Source of the DNA: Pseudomonas asplenii
GTDB lineage: Bacteria > Pseudomonadota > Gammaproteobacteria > Pseudomonadales > Pseudomonadaceae
DNA: 64,000 nt
Assembly (NCBI RefSeq): GCF_900105475.1
Contig: NZ_LT629777.1
Location: 5,208,001 to 5,272,000 of the forward strand
Direction of reading: 5' to 3'
Shown: piece by piece, positions 19,939 to 29,281 of the stretch
Layout of the letters: every line of letters starts with the position of its first letter
Position numbering within the stretch: position 1 is the first letter of the stretch
The notes under the pieces: generated by a model
Told to the model about the DNA's origin: nothing
What the model saw: the letters and a program-made list of their open reading frames with translations, nothing else
Database searches by the model: none
Position numbers and translations under genes: made by a program

Positions 19939-19954
19939 GCGAATGATTCCTATT
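19939..19954 (+). promoter_or_regulatory. Fur-box-like site upstream of the iron importer
   Basis: GCGAATGATTCCTATT matches 11 of 16 positions of GATAATGATTATCATT and resembles known Pseudomonas Fur sites with GCGAATGATT. It sits about 85 bases before the binding-protein start. Iron-repressed expression is expected. Confidence 0.5.
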
Positions 19955-20039
19955 TTTTAATTGGAGCGGCGAATGGGCTGTCGTTGTCCCGCGCCCGCTC
20001 TCCGGCACTTCCCAAAAAGACCGCAGGAGCTTGCACCCC

Positions 20040-21056
20040 ATGATTTCCCGTTTCCCTTCGCTGTTCAAAGTAACCCTGCTGGCCACCGCCCTGTTCGGCG
20101 CCGGCTCTGCCTACGCGGCCCCCAGTGCCGAGGGTATCGTGGTCTACAACGCCCAGCATGAAAGCCTGACCAAGTCATGGGTCGAGGGTTTCACCAAGGA
20201 GACCGGGATCAAGGTGACCCTGCGCAACGGCGACGACACCGAGATGGGCAACCAACTGGTGCAGGAAGGCGACAAGTCGCCAGCCGACGTGTTCCTGACC
20301 GAAAACTCGCCAGCCATGGTGCTGGTCGACAACGCCAAGCTGTTCGCCCCGGTCGCGCCCACCACCCTGGAACAGGTCGGCGCAGCCTACCGCCCGGCGC
20401 ACGGCAACTGGGTCGGCATCGCCGCTCGTTCCACCGTATTCGTCTACAACAAGGACAAACTGAGCCCCGCGCAACTGCCCAAGTCGCTGCTCGACCTGGC
20501 CAAGCCTGAATGGAAGGGCCGCTGGGCCGCTTCGCCAGCCGGTGCCGACTTCCAGGCCATCGTCGCCGCCGTGCTGGAACTCAAGGGCGAAGCCGCCACC
20601 CTCGACTGGCTGAAAGCGATGAAGGCCAACGCCTCGATCTATCGCGGTAACAGCGCGGTGCTCAAGGCGGTCAATGCCGGCCAGGTGGAAAGCGGCGTGA
20701 TCTACCACTACTACAGCTTTGGCGACCAGGCCAAGACCGGCGAAAACAGCAAGAACACCTCGCTGTACTACTTCAAGCACCAGGATCCAGGTGCCTTCGT
20801 CAGCCTCTCCGGTGGCGGCGTACTCAAGTCCAGCAAACATCAGGAAGAAGCCCAGGCGTTCCTCAAGTGGATCACCGGCAAAGGCGGCCAGGCGGTTCTG
20901 CGCGACGGCAATTCGTTCGAGTACGCAGTCGGCATCGGTGCCGAGTCCAACGCGAAGCTGGTGCCACTCAAGGACCTCGACGCACCAAAGGTCGATGCCT
21001 CGAAGCTCGACAGCAAGAAGGCCGTGGCACTGATGACTCAGGCCGGAATCCTGTAA
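20040..21056 (+). CDS. Ferric-iron ABC transporter periplasmic binding protein
   Basis: Periplasmic binding protein of 338 aa of the FbpA/FutA type. A signal peptide with cleavage after AYA (near residue 25) precedes the mature start APSAEGIVVYNAQHE, where YNAQHE is a family hallmark. The tyrosine pair used for Fe(III), YHYYSFG near residue 220, is present. ATG 20040 lies 11 bases after AGGAGC. First gene of a three-gene import operon with a Fur-like site upstream. Confidence 0.9.
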   Translation: MISRFPSLFKVTLLATALFGAGSAYAAPSAEGIVVYNAQHESLTKSWVEGFTKETGIKVTLRNGDDTEMGNQLVQEGDKSPADVFLTENSPAMVLVDNAKLFAPVAPTTLEQVGAAYRPAHGNWVGIAARSTVFVYNKDKLSPAQLPKSLLDLAKPEWKGRWAASPAGADFQAIVAAVLELKGEAATLDWLKAMKANASIYRGNSAVLKAVNAGQVESGVIYHYYSFGDQAKTGENSKNTSLYYFKHQDPGAFVSLSGGGVLKSSKHQEEAQAFLKWITGKGGQAVLRDGNSFEYAVGIGAESNAKLVPLKDLDAPKVDASKLDSKKAVALMTQAGIL

Positions 21057-22670
21057 TTGATCACAGAGTCCACTCCGCCTCTGGAACCCGCCGCAGTCGC
21101 TCACGCGCCTGCGGCGCTTTCGCCTGAGCGAACCAGAAAACTATTCCGGCGGCAGAGCAATCCGTGGATCATCGGCTTGTCGCTGCTGCTTTCCCTACTG
21201 GCGTTGCTGCCCATCGCCTTCGTGATGCTCTCTGCCTGGCAGACCGGCTGGAGCACCCTGCAAGCACTGGTATGGCGCCCCCGCGTGGCGGAACTCGCCA
21301 TCAACACCCTGCTGCTGACCCTCATCACCCTGCCCTTGTGCGTGATGCTGGGGCTGGCACTGGCCTGGCTGACCGAGCGTACCGACCTGCCCGGTCGCCG
21401 ACTCTGGTCACTGCTGGCCACCGCGCCGCTGGCAGTACCGGCATTCGTCCACAGCTACGCCTGGGTCAGCCTGGTGCCGTCGATCCATGGCCTGGGGGCC
21501 GGGGTGCTGGTCTCGGTGATCGCCTATTTCCCGTTCCTCTACCTGCCCATCGCCGCCACCCTGCGACGCCTGGACCCGGCCATCGAGGACGTCGGCGAAT
21601 CACTGGGGCTCAAACCCTGGGCGGTGTTCGTGCGTATCGTGTTGCCGCAACTGCGCTTGGCGATCTGCGGTGGTTCGCTGCTGGTGGGCCTGCATCTGCT
21701 GGCAGAATACGGGCTCTACGCGATGATCCGTTTCGACACGTTCACCACGGCGATCTTCGACCAGTTCAAATCCACCTTCAGCGGCCCGGCGGCCCATACC
21801 CTGGCCGGTTTGCTCGCGCTGTGCTGCCTGGGGCTGTTGACCGTCGAATCGGCAGCCCGGGGCAAAGCCCGCTATGCCCGGGTCGGCTCCGGTACGGCCC
21901 GCCAGCAACGGACGGTACAGCTTGGTACTGGCGGCAAGCTGCTGGGCCTGAGCCTCCCCCTGCTCAGCAGCGCGCTGGCCCTCGGGGTGCCGCTGATGAC
22001 CCTGGGCAACTGGCTGATCGCCGGTGGCTGGGAGGTCTGGCAGGCAGATGAACTGTGGCCGGCCCTGCAACAGACGCTGCTGCTCGGCATCGCCGGTGCG
22101 CTGTTGACCACCTGCGCCGCCGTGCCCGTGGCCTGGCTGTCGATCCGCTCGCCCGGTCGGCTGCATCGTCTGCTGGAGAGCTGCAACTACATCACCAGTT
22201 CGTTACCCGGCATCGTCGTCGCCTTGGCGCTGGTCACGGTCACCATCAACTTCGCCCGGCCGATCTACCAGACCTCCTTCACCGTACTGCTCGCCTACCT
22301 GCTGATGTTCATGCCCAGGGCACTGGTCAGCCTTCGGGCCGGCATCGCCCAGGCGCCGGTGGAGCTGGAGAACATCGCCCAGAGCCTGGGCCGTTCGCCG
22401 GCTCAGGCCCTCTGGCTGATCACCCTGCGCCTCGCCGCACCGGGGGCTGCCGCCGGTGCAGCGCTGGTGTTCCTGGCCGTGGTCAACGAACTGACCGCGA
22501 CCCTGCTGCTAGCGCCCAATGGTACGCGCACCCTGGCCACCGGTTTCTGGGCATTGACCAGCGAAATCGACTACGCCGGGGCCGCGCCCTATGCGCTGAT
22601 CATGATCCTGTTGTCGCTGCCGCTGACCGGGCTTCTCTACCATCAATCGAAACGCACGGCGGGCCGATGA
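21057..22670 (+). CDS. Ferric-iron ABC transporter permease, FbpB-like
   Basis: Inner-membrane permease of 537 aa, a fused double unit with about twelve helices and two EAA loops ([23 protein letters not shown] near residue 185 and [28 protein letters not shown] near residue 440). Size fits FbpB/SfuB. The start is TTG directly after the preceding TAA; no ATG is present in the first 40 codons of the hydrophilic leader. Confidence 0.9.
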   Translation: MITESTPPLEPAAVAHAPAALSPERTRKLFRRQSNPWIIGLSLLLSLLALLPIAFVMLSAWQTGWSTLQALVWRPRVAELAINTLLLTLITLPLCVMLGLALAWLTERTDLPGRRLWSLLATAPLAVPAFVHSYAWVSLVPSIHGLGAGVLVSVIAYFPFLYLPIAATLRRLDPAIEDVGESLGLKPWAVFVRIVLPQLRLAICGGSLLVGLHLLAEYGLYAMIRFDTFTTAIFDQFKSTFSGPAAHTLAGLLALCCLGLLTVESAARGKARYARVGSGTARQQRTVQLGTGGKLLGLSLPLLSSALALGVPLMTLGNWLIAGGWEVWQADELWPALQQTLLLGIAGALLTTCAAVPVAWLSIRSPGRLHRLLESCNYITSSLPGIVVALALVTVTINFARPIYQTSFTVLLAYLLMFMPRALVSLRAGIAQAPVELENIAQSLGRSPAQALWLITLRLAAPGAAAGAALVFLAVVNELTATLLLAPNGTRTLATGFWALTSEIDYAGAAPYALIMILLSLPLTGLLYHQSKRTAGR

Positions 22671-23710
22671 ACGCTCTGGAACTCAACTCCCTCTACAAGT
22701 CCTTCGGCGCACAGTCGGCCCTGGAGAACATCAACCTGTCGATCGCCACCGGCAGCCGCACGGCGATTGTCGGCCCTTCGGGCTCGGGCAAAACCACCCT
22801 GCTGCGGATGATCGCCGGCTTCGAGTTCCCCGATGCCGGCAGCATCCTGCTCGACGGCCAGCCGCTGGTGGACGCCAATACCGCAATCCCCGCCCACCAG
22901 CGGCTGATCGGCTATGTACCGCAGGATGGCGCGTTGTTCCCACATATGACGGTGGCCGAGAACATCGGCTTCGGACTCGTTGGCAGGCCTGGCGAGAAAC
23001 AGCCACGTATCGCCGAACTGATGAACAGCGTCGCGCTGGATGCACAGATGGCGAAACGTTGGCCCCATGAGCTGTCTGGCGGCCAGCAGCAGCGGGTCGC
23101 CCTGGCTCGGGCCCTGGCCCAACGCCCACGACTGATGCTGCTCGACGAGCCCTTCTCGGCCCTCGACACCGGGTTGCGCGCGGCCATGCGCAAGATGGTC
23201 GCCCGCCTGCTCTCGGAGGCTGGCGTCACCACCATCCTGGTGACCCACGACCAGGCCGAGGCGCTGTCGTTTGCCGATCAACTGGCGGTCATGCGCCAGG
23301 GCCGACTGGTACAGGCCGGGGCGCCGATGGATCTCTATCTACGCCCGGTCGACGAGGACACGGCCGCGTTTCTCGGTGATGCCGTGATTCTTCCCGCGCA
23401 GATCGATAACGGCTGGGCGGAGTGTGAACTGGGACGGATTGCGGTCAACGACCAAGGCATTCATGGCCCGGCACGGATCATGTTGCGCCCCGAGCAACTG
23501 CAGTTGGCCGCACTCGGTACGGGGGACGTCGACGGCTGCCCAGCAGTGGTGACCGACCGCGATTTCGGCGGCAACACCTGCACCTTGACCGTGCAACTGA
23601 GCAGCGCAGAAAAACGTCCGCTGCTGGTTCGCAGCAGCGGCATGCTGGCACCGAGGGTCGGCAGCCAGGTACAGGTGTCGACCCTCGGTCATGCCCACGT
23701 GCTGGCTTAG
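22667..23710 (+). CDS. Ferric-iron ABC transporter ATPase, FbpC-like
   Basis: ATPase of 347 aa. Walker [10 protein letters not shown] is at residues 36-44, the signature LSGGQQQR follows, and Walker B is [14 protein letters not shown]-terminal TOBE-like domain (from about residue 245) is expected for this family. The ATGA overlap couples it to the permease gene. It converges on the HoxX-like gene, with stop codons overlapping by four bases. Confidence 0.9.
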   Translation: MNALELNSLYKSFGAQSALENINLSIATGSRTAIVGPSGSGKTTLLRMIAGFEFPDAGSILLDGQPLVDANTAIPAHQRLIGYVPQDGALFPHMTVAENIGFGLVGRPGEKQPRIAELMNSVALDAQMAKRWPHELSGGQQQRVALARALAQRPRLMLLDEPFSALDTGLRAAMRKMVARLLSEAGVTTILVTHDQAEALSFADQLAVMRQGRLVQAGAPMDLYLRPVDEDTAAFLGDAVILPAQIDNGWAECELGRIAVNDQGIHGPARIMLRPEQLQLAALGTGDVDGCPAVVTDRDFGGNTCTLTVQLSSAEKRPLLVRSSGMLAPRVGSQVQVSTLGHAHVLA

Positions 23711-25428
23711 CAGCTCAGCACGCCAGGCTTCGTCCGGGTCGGACGGGCCCAGGAGGCGATCAGACGTTCCGGAGTGCCACAGACCTTGCGTTTCAGCACG
23801 AAGTTGCGGCACTTGCCGGCGAAGCCGTTGCGGTCCTGGACCATGTCCTGCTGCATCTGCGCCAGTTCCAGGTCGCGGCAATACTCCATGGCGTCCAGGT
23901 CCGGCGCCTGCTTGTTCTCACGAGCCCTGTGCGGCTCGTCGACCAGGCGCTGGGCCTCGCCCATCAACCATTCGCCAAAGGCTTGCGGGCAACGTGGACC
24001 GATCCCCTGGAGCATGCCCATCGCCAGCGCCTGGGTGGTGCTCAGCGGCAGGCATTGCTGGGTCAGTTGCAACGCCAGGTCGCTGCCTACCGCACGCGGC
24101 AGGCTGTAGGTCCAGTATTCGGAGCCGTAGAGCCCCATGGTCTTGTAGTGCGGGTTGAGCACGATACCGTCGCGGGCCAGCACCACGTCCGCCGCCAGCG
24201 CCAACATCACCCCGCCCGCCCCGGCACTGCCGGTCAGGCCACTGATCACCAGTTGCCGGGCACTGAGCAGCTCGCGGCAGACATCATTGATGGCGCGGAT
24301 ATTGGCCCAGGCCTCCAGCCCCGGCACTGCGGCCGCCTGAATGACGTTCAGGTGCACGCCGTTGGAGAAACTGCCGGGCCCACCCCGAAATACCAGGACC
24401 TTGGTGTCCTGCGCCCTGGCCCAGCGCAGCGCACTCACCAGCCGACGGCACTGTTCGGTGCTCATCGCTCCATTGTAGAAGTCGAAGGTCAGCTCACCGA
24501 CATCACCGACTTCGCGGTAACAGATCGGCTGGTACGCTTCCTGGCATTGCCGATGGGTGCTGATCGACCAGTCCAGGGTTGGCACCTGATCGAGACGCCC
24601 GGCCAGTACATGACGCGCAGGACGCTTGAAGGTTTCCTCGCCCGCCGCGGGCTTGCGGCGCAAGGCGCCGATCCACAGGCTGTGATCGCCGGTGGCGACC
24701 AGCACCGCGTCATCGTGCACTGCCAGCAGTTGCCCCGGCGTTCCGCAGCGGCTGTCCAGATGCGCGTCATAGAGGTAGAACTGTTCGCCCTGAAGCGTGG
24801 CGAGAACGCCGGGCTGGCCATCGGCTGCGTCGATACGGCGTTTGATGAACTCGGCACCGTCATGCCAACTGAAGCTGCGGTCACTCTGCTTCATGTTCGG
24901 CTGCAGATGTCCGCGTACCTCTGGCGAGTCGTAATTCAGCGGCGTCGGCTCGAAGTCGGTACCGAATTTGGCCACCACTTCATGGATGCAGGCCAAGGCC
25001 GCATCGGCCACCGGGCCGTTGTACAACTGCGATTTGCGCACCTGGGCGGGCATCTCGAACTCACGGGTCGCCCAGATCGCGCCGCTGTCCATCTCCTCGG
25101 CCGCCTGCATGGCGGTCACGCCCCAGTATGAGAGCTTGCGGCTGATGGCCCAGTCCAGCGCGCTGGCGCCACGGTCACCGACAATCCCCGGATGGATGAT
25201 CACCACCGGGCGTTCGGCATTGCGCCACAACTGTGCGGGAACACGATCCTTGAGAAACGGACAGATGACCAACTGTGCACCGCTGTCCTCGATCTGTCGG
25301 CAGACTTCCTCTTCGCTGCTGAACAGCACCACGCTGGGCTCGTGCCCGGCTTCACGCAACGACAGCCAGGCACGCTGGGTGAGACCGTTGAACGCAGTGG
25401 ACAGCAGAATGATCTTCAGTGAGCGCAT
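23707..25428 (-). CDS. HoxX-like protein: formyltransferase domain fused to crotonase domain
   Basis: Protein of 573 aa with the domain order of hydrogenase maturation factor HoxX. Residues 1-180 are formyl-THF transferase-like (IIHPGIVGDRGASALDWAI, with the HPG and GDRG elements), residues about 190-270 a linker domain like formyltransferase C-terminal parts, and residues 290-500 are crotonase-like (ISGLTGSAGAGGVMLALAADVV). HoxX makes CO from formyl-tetrahydrofolate for NiFe-hydrogenase in Aquifex and Ralstonia. No hydrogenase structural or hyp gene is seen in this window. A strong GGAGG lies before ATG 25428. The product could be a CO or formyl-group enzyme for another purpose. Confidence 0.78.
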   Translation of the reverse strand: MRSLKIILLSTAFNGLTQRAWLSLREAGHEPSVVLFSSEEEVCRQIEDSGAQLVICPFLKDRVPAQLWRNAERPVVIIHPGIVGDRGASALDWAISRKLSYWGVTAMQAAEEMDSGAIWATREFEMPAQVRKSQLYNGPVADAALACIHEVVAKFGTDFEPTPLNYDSPEVRGHLQPNMKQSDRSFSWHDGAEFIKRRIDAADGQPGVLATLQGEQFYLYDAHLDSRCGTPGQLLAVHDDAVLVATGDHSLWIGALRRKPAAGEETFKRPARHVLAGRLDQVPTLDWSISTHRQCQEAYQPICYREVGDVGELTFDFYNGAMSTEQCRRLVSALRWARAQDTKVLVFRGGPGSFSNGVHLNVIQAAAVPGLEAWANIRAINDVCRELLSARQLVISGLTGSAGAGGVMLALAADVVLARDGIVLNPHYKTMGLYGSEYWTYSLPRAVGSDLALQLTQQCLPLSTTQALAMGMLQGIGPRCPQAFGEWLMGEAQRLVDEPHRARENKQAPDLDAMEYCRDLELAQMQQDMVQDRNGFAGKCRNFVLKRKVCGTPERLIASWARPTRTKPGVLSC

Positions 25429-25556
25429 GATTTACCTCCTCCTTGAGCATGTACCGGGCCCATTGCTGCGGCGAGCAATCCCTGGCCCGGTTGGAGTGGC
25501 TACAGTAGCGCGGTGTGAGGAGCCAGCCTTGACCGAGGTCAAGGCTGTGACCTGCC

Positions 25557-26609
25557 TCAGCGATGGCGAGCGCGCGCCTCGCTGGCGGTATGGCCGAAGA
25601 AATCACGGAAACAGCGGCTGAAGTGCGCCGAGCTGACAAAGCCGCAGGCGGTGGCGATGTTGATCACCGACTCGTTGGTCTGCAACAGCAATTGCCGGCC
25701 ACGGGTCAGGCGCAGTTCCAGGTAGTAACGCTTGGGCGAACTCTGCATGAACTGCTGGAACAGCCGGTCGACCTGACGCCGCGACAGGTTGACGTAGGCG
25801 GCCAGTTGATCGAGTTCCAACGGGTCTTCGATGTTGTTTTCCATCAGGTCGAGCAGACTTTGCAGGGCCACCGGCAGGCGCGGATCACGCGAGACCCGGG
25901 CCAGCGGCATGTTGTCGGTCTGCTCGCTGCGGTCGCAACTGAGGATCGCCTCGATCCCCCTGACGAGTTCGTCACCCTGCTGGGCACGAATCACGTTGAG
26001 GATCAGGCCCAGGGCGCTGTTGGCGCCGGCACAGCTGATCAGCCCCTCATCGACCACGTAGGGTTGTGGCAACAGCCGGACCGTCGGACAGATTTCCATC
26101 AGGCCGGCACGGTTCTCCGGGTGCACGGTGCAGGAACGGCCGTCCAGCAGACCGGCATGGGCCAGCTGGAAACAGCCATTCCAGAGACTGCCCAATTGCA
26201 TCGATGCCCGCGCGCACTGGCGCAGTTTTTCCACCAGCTTCTTGCCGGCCGGTTGCAATGGGCTGCGTAGACCACCGCAAACGATAAGCAGGTCGGCGCC
26301 ATCGGGGCGCAAGGCGTCGATGTAGTCATCGGCGGCGATGCAAATGCCCAGGTCGCAGGCAATCTGCAGTTGATCGATACCGAAGGTTTTCACCTCGTAC
26401 AGCGGCGCATGTCCCAGCAGATTGGCCGTGACCAGCCCATCCAGGGCCCCGGTGAAGGCCATCATCGAGAAGTTGTCGAGCAGCACGAAGGCGATCCGCC
26501 GGGGCGCTGGCGTAACCGCGCCCTGGCCCGACTCGTTCAGGTAGGCGAGGTTCAGGGTCTTGAGGCTGCGACTGAACTGGCGGTGCCCCGCCGGCGGTGA
26601 TTCGGACAT
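25557..26609 (-). CDS. GlxA-like AraC-family transcriptional regulator
   Basis: Regulator of 350 aa with a DJ-1/PfpI amidotransferase-like domain (residues 40-200, IAFVLLDNFSMMAFTGALDGL and GSLWNGCFQLAHAGLLDGR) and a C-terminal AraC double helix-turn-helix (from about residue 250, LDQLAAYVNLSRRQVDRLFQQFM and VINIATACGFVSSAHFSRCFRDFFG). Family members sense amino acid or glycine-betaine-type signals. It lies next to the HoxX-like gene in the same direction, 128 bases upstream of its start. Confidence 0.88.
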   Translation of the reverse strand: MSESPPAGHRQFSRSLKTLNLAYLNESGQGAVTPAPRRIAFVLLDNFSMMAFTGALDGLVTANLLGHAPLYEVKTFGIDQLQIACDLGICIAADDYIDALRPDGADLLIVCGGLRSPLQPAGKKLVEKLRQCARASMQLGSLWNGCFQLAHAGLLDGRSCTVHPENRAGLMEICPTVRLLPQPYVVDEGLISCAGANSALGLILNVIRAQQGDELVRGIEAILSCDRSEQTDNMPLARVSRDPRLPVALQSLLDLMENNIEDPLELDQLAAYVNLSRRQVDRLFQQFMQSSPKRYYLELRLTRGRQLLLQTNESVINIATACGFVSSAHFSRCFRDFFGHTASEARARHR

Positions 26610-26793
26610 GCGTGATGATGCTCAAGGAAAACCAGGGGCTGGCGGGCATGAGAATATCGCGTTCGCGCAGTGTCATCAAAACTGTTCACAAGGCCGCGTC
26701 ACGGTTTCCTTTGACAGCCACGGCGGCTGGGAAAACAATGTTCGGCGGCACACGCGTGGTAAGAACAGCAACGTGCTGCCTTTCGGAGAGGGT

Positions 26794-27582
26794 ATGAACA
26801 AGCTACTGCCGATCCTGTCGGGCCTGGCAATCGGCCTGATGCTGAGCGGTTTCCCCCAGGTATCGCTCGCAGCGACACTCAAGCTGGACGACTACACCCG
26901 GGACAGGATCAACCAGATCGAGTCGCGGCTGATCCAAGAGCGCCACGACGACCCAGGCCAGCGCATCGACGAGATATCTGCCAGTTTCCTCGGCACGCCT
27001 TACGTGCCGCACATGCTGGTGGGGTCGGCGACGTCGGCGGAAAAGCTGGTGATCGACTTTCGCGGCCTGGACTGCTTCACCTACCTGGATTACGTCGAGG
27101 CATTGCGCAAGTCCGACAGCCTGCCGCGCTTTATTGCGAATGTGATCAACACCCGTTACGAACACGGCGACGTCAGCTACCTCAGCCGCCGGCATTTCTT
27201 CACCGACTGGGCCCATGCCACACCGCTCAATGCCCGCGACATAACCCGTGAAACCAGCCCGGACGCGACAACGGTCACCAAGCTTCTCAAGACACCGGCC
27301 GCCGGCAACTCAAGCGCCGAAGTGACCCGGGCCATCAGCTACATTCCCAGCCGATTCGTCGACGACACGGTCATCGCTCGCCTGCACACCGGCGACTACA
27401 TTGGCATCTACACGCCCACCGAAGGCCTGGACGTGACCCACACCGGCATCTTCATCATGACCGACAAGGGCCCCGTACTGCGCAACGCTTCGGCCCAATC
27501 GAGCCACTATCAGGTCATCGACTCGCCGTTCCTCGCCTATGTGAAGAAAACCCCGGGCATCGTGGTACTGCGGGCACTCTAA
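26794..27582 (+). CDS. Exported DUF1460 family protein
   Basis: Protein of 262 aa with a Sec signal peptide (MNKLLPILSGLAIGLMLSGF..., cleavage probably after SLA near residue 27). The mature part contains the DUF1460 hallmarks FRGLDCFTYLDYVEAL, with the likely nucleophile Cys, and a late HTGIF with His. The fold is NlpC/P60-like; related structures are N-acetylmuramoyl-L-alanine amidases, so a periplasmic role in murein is plausible. ATG 26794 follows GGAGAGGGT. Longer upstream readings have no signal-like start. Confidence 0.75.
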   Translation: MNKLLPILSGLAIGLMLSGFPQVSLAATLKLDDYTRDRINQIESRLIQERHDDPGQRIDEISASFLGTPYVPHMLVGSATSAEKLVIDFRGLDCFTYLDYVEALRKSDSLPRFIANVINTRYEHGDVSYLSRRHFFTDWAHATPLNARDITRETSPDATTVTKLLKTPAAGNSSAEVTRAISYIPSRFVDDTVIARLHTGDYIGIYTPTEGLDVTHTGIFIMTDKGPVLRNASAQSSHYQVIDSPFLAYVKKTPGIVVLRAL

Positions 27583-27683
27583 GGTCCTGGCCCGCAGCCG
27601 CTCCCTCTCGAAAGCCGTCGTTACATATATCGCGAAATACCTGTGACAAGGCCGTAATCCCGTGTCCGTCTAACCTTGAGTCT

Positions 27684-27723
27684 GTCGACAGGGAGTGTCA
27701 GCGGGAAGCTGCCACACGTCGAC
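27684..27723 (+). repeat. Nested inverted repeat bounded by GTCGAC
   Basis: Outer GTCGAC at 27684-27689 pairs with GTCGAC at 27718-27723, and inside them GTGT/ACAC and CAGC/GCTG can also pair. A hairpin of this kind in the leader of the DUF4160 gene may be a terminator remnant or an RNA structure. Confidence 0.35.
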
Positions 27724-27734
27724 AATTCCCCTAA

Positions 27735-27752
27735 AACCTAAACGGATAGGTT
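27735..27752. promoter_or_regulatory. Inverted repeat AACCTA-N6-TAGGTT before the DUF4160 gene
   Basis: Two perfect six-base arms with a six-base centre lie 11 bases before ATG 27764, in the position of an autoregulatory operator for the toxin-antitoxin-like pair. Confidence 0.45.
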
Positions 27753-27763
27753 AATCTCAAATC

Positions 27764-28015
27764 ATGGTAACGACAGCGCGATTCGACGATGTCCGGGTAG
27801 TGATCTATTCAAACGACCACAGGCCCTGCCACGTGCATGTCATGAACTGGGAGCACGAAGCGGTGTTCCACCTACGCTGCCCCGAGGGCCCTGCGCAACT
27901 GCGGAGCAATGACGGTTTTTCCTCGCGCAGGCTCAAGCTCCTGTGTGCACTACTGAACGAAGACCTGGCCTATCAATGCCAACAGTGGAAGGAGATCCAC
28001 GGTGACTTTTACTGA
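27764..28015 (+). CDS. DUF4160 domain protein (toxin-like partner)
   Basis: Small protein of 83 aa. DUF4160 is recognised by RPCHVHVMNWEHEAVFHLR near residues 24-42 and the later LLCALLNEDLAYQCQQWKEIHG. It overlaps the DUF2442 gene by 14 bases. Paired DUF4160/DUF2442 genes are common and have toxin-antitoxin-like organisation, but biochemical function is not established here. Confidence 0.7.
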   Translation: MVTTARFDDVRVVIYSNDHRPCHVHVMNWEHEAVFHLRCPEGPAQLRSNDGFSSRRLKLLCALLNEDLAYQCQQWKEIHGDFY

Positions 28016-28406
28016 ACTTGAATTCAAGCAGGCAAATGCTCCTCAACCCAAGGTGCCTCGCGCGCAAGAGGCCCATTACGATCCGGCCAGCGATTGCGTC
28101 GTGATCCGCCTCGATTCCGGGGTGAGCCTGTCATTCCCGCCACGGCTGGCCCAGGGGCTGGCCGACGCCAAGCCTGCGCAACTGGCGCAGATCGACATCA
28201 GCCCGAGCGGCCAGGGGCTGCACTTTCCGGCCCTGGATGTCGACCTGCACCTGCCTGCGCTGATCCACGGCGTACTGGGCAGCGCTTCGTGGATGGCCGG
28301 CCAGTTGGGCAAGAAAGGCGGCTCGCGCTCGACCGAGGCCAAGTCCCGGGCGGCTCGCGAGAACGGCAAGCTGGGCGGCCGGCCGCGCAAACGTCCCGCT
28401 CTCTGA
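28002..28406 (+). CDS. DUF2442 domain protein with C-terminal AT-hook-like motif
   Basis: Protein of 134 aa starting at GTG 28002 inside the previous gene. DUF2442 covers residues about 22-85 (DCVVIRLDSGVSLSFPP and LVLDVDLHLPALIHGVLG-like FPALDVDLHLPALIHG). The tail is rich in Lys and Arg and ends GGRPRKRPAL, an AT-hook-like GRP core, so it may bind DNA. As second gene of the pair it would be the antitoxin and autoregulator. Confidence 0.7.
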   Translation: MTFTELEFKQANAPQPKVPRAQEAHYDPASDCVVIRLDSGVSLSFPPRLAQGLADAKPAQLAQIDISPSGQGLHFPALDVDLHLPALIHGVLGSASWMAGQLGKKGGSRSTEAKSRAARENGKLGGRPRKRPAL

Positions 28407-28458
28407 ATCAGGCCCAGGCGCCTCAGCTCGTCACCAGGAAGGGAAAACAAAACGTTTT

Positions 28459-28468
28459 TTGTATACCA
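28459..28468. promoter_or_regulatory. GTATAC operator copy 1 (upstream of the GntR gene)
   Basis: TTGTATACCA, an imperfect match to the TCGTATACGA palindrome found at 33972 and 40144. It lies 33 bases before GTG 28501. Autoregulation of the GntR gene is suggested. Confidence 0.5.
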
Positions 28469-28500
28469 TATCCTTTCCATCCCCCACGAATGACCGCGCC

Positions 28501-29172
28501 GTGACCCTGACCAAATTCAACCTGCCGGACCTGGGCAACGCGCCCTCCACGTCGGAGATCATCACCCGATACCTGCGCGATGCGATCATCGCCGGCAGCT
28601 TTGCCGAGGACGAACCGATTCGTCAGGACGAAATAGCCCGTCAGTTCAACGTCAGCAAGATCCCCGTGCGCGAGGCGCTCAAGCGGCTGGAGGCCGAAGG
28701 GCTGGTGATGTTCCAGCGCAACCGGGGGGCGATGGTCACGCGTCTCTCCGAGCTGGAACTGGCGCAGATGTTCGAGGTGCGCATGCTGCTCGAAGACAAG
28801 GTGTTGCGCCTGGCCATCCCGAACATGACCGAGAGCACCTTTGCCAAGGCCGAGCGCATCTGCCAGGAGTTCGTCGGCGAGAACGACGTCGGCCGCTGGG
28901 CCGAGCTCAACTGGGAACTGCACGCCTGCCTCTACGAACCGGCGCAGCGGCCGTTCCTGGTCGGGCTGATCCGTTCGGTCAACGACAAGCTGGAACGCTA
29001 CCTGCGCATGCAGATGAGCCTTTCAGCCGGTAAGGAACGCGCCGATCACGAACACCGGGACATCATCGACGCCTGCCGCAGCCGTGATGTGGAACGCGCG
29101 GTAAAACTGCTCGACGAGCATATCGCCGGCGTCTGCGCGACCCTGCTCGAGCACCTGCCACGCTCACACTGA
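28501..29172 (+). CDS. GntR-family (FCD) regulator, probable hydroxyproline regulator
   Basis: Regulator of 223 aa. A winged HTH occupies residues 15-75 (IITRYLRDAIIAGSF, DEIARQFNVSKIPVREALKRLEAEGLV), followed by an all-helical FCD effector domain. GTG 28501 is chosen because the upstream reading to 28459 would start in the operator sequence. The gene heads the hydroxyproline island, and the operators upstream of three units of that island match FCD-type sites. The effector is likely a hydroxyproline-derived metabolite (inference). Confidence 0.85.
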   Translation: MTLTKFNLPDLGNAPSTSEIITRYLRDAIIAGSFAEDEPIRQDEIARQFNVSKIPVREALKRLEAEGLVMFQRNRGAMVTRLSELELAQMFEVRMLLEDKVLRLAIPNMTESTFAKAERICQEFVGENDVGRWAELNWELHACLYEPAQRPFLVGLIRSVNDKLERYLRMQMSLSAGKERADHEHRDIIDACRSRDVERAVKLLDEHIAGVCATLLEHLPRSH

Positions 29173-29281
29173 AATAGCCCGCACTGTGCCGATTTCGTCA
29201 TGAGGGTCCGATAAAAGCATCAAGCCGGACAGCCCCCGCGCAGGCCACTCTGCGAACTCCCTCATTCGACAATGGCCTGCC

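Noticed and set aside
28459..28500. Upstream TTG start for the GntR gene
   Set aside because: The start would lie within the operator-like TTGTATACCA; GTG 28501 matches the usual start of the domain.
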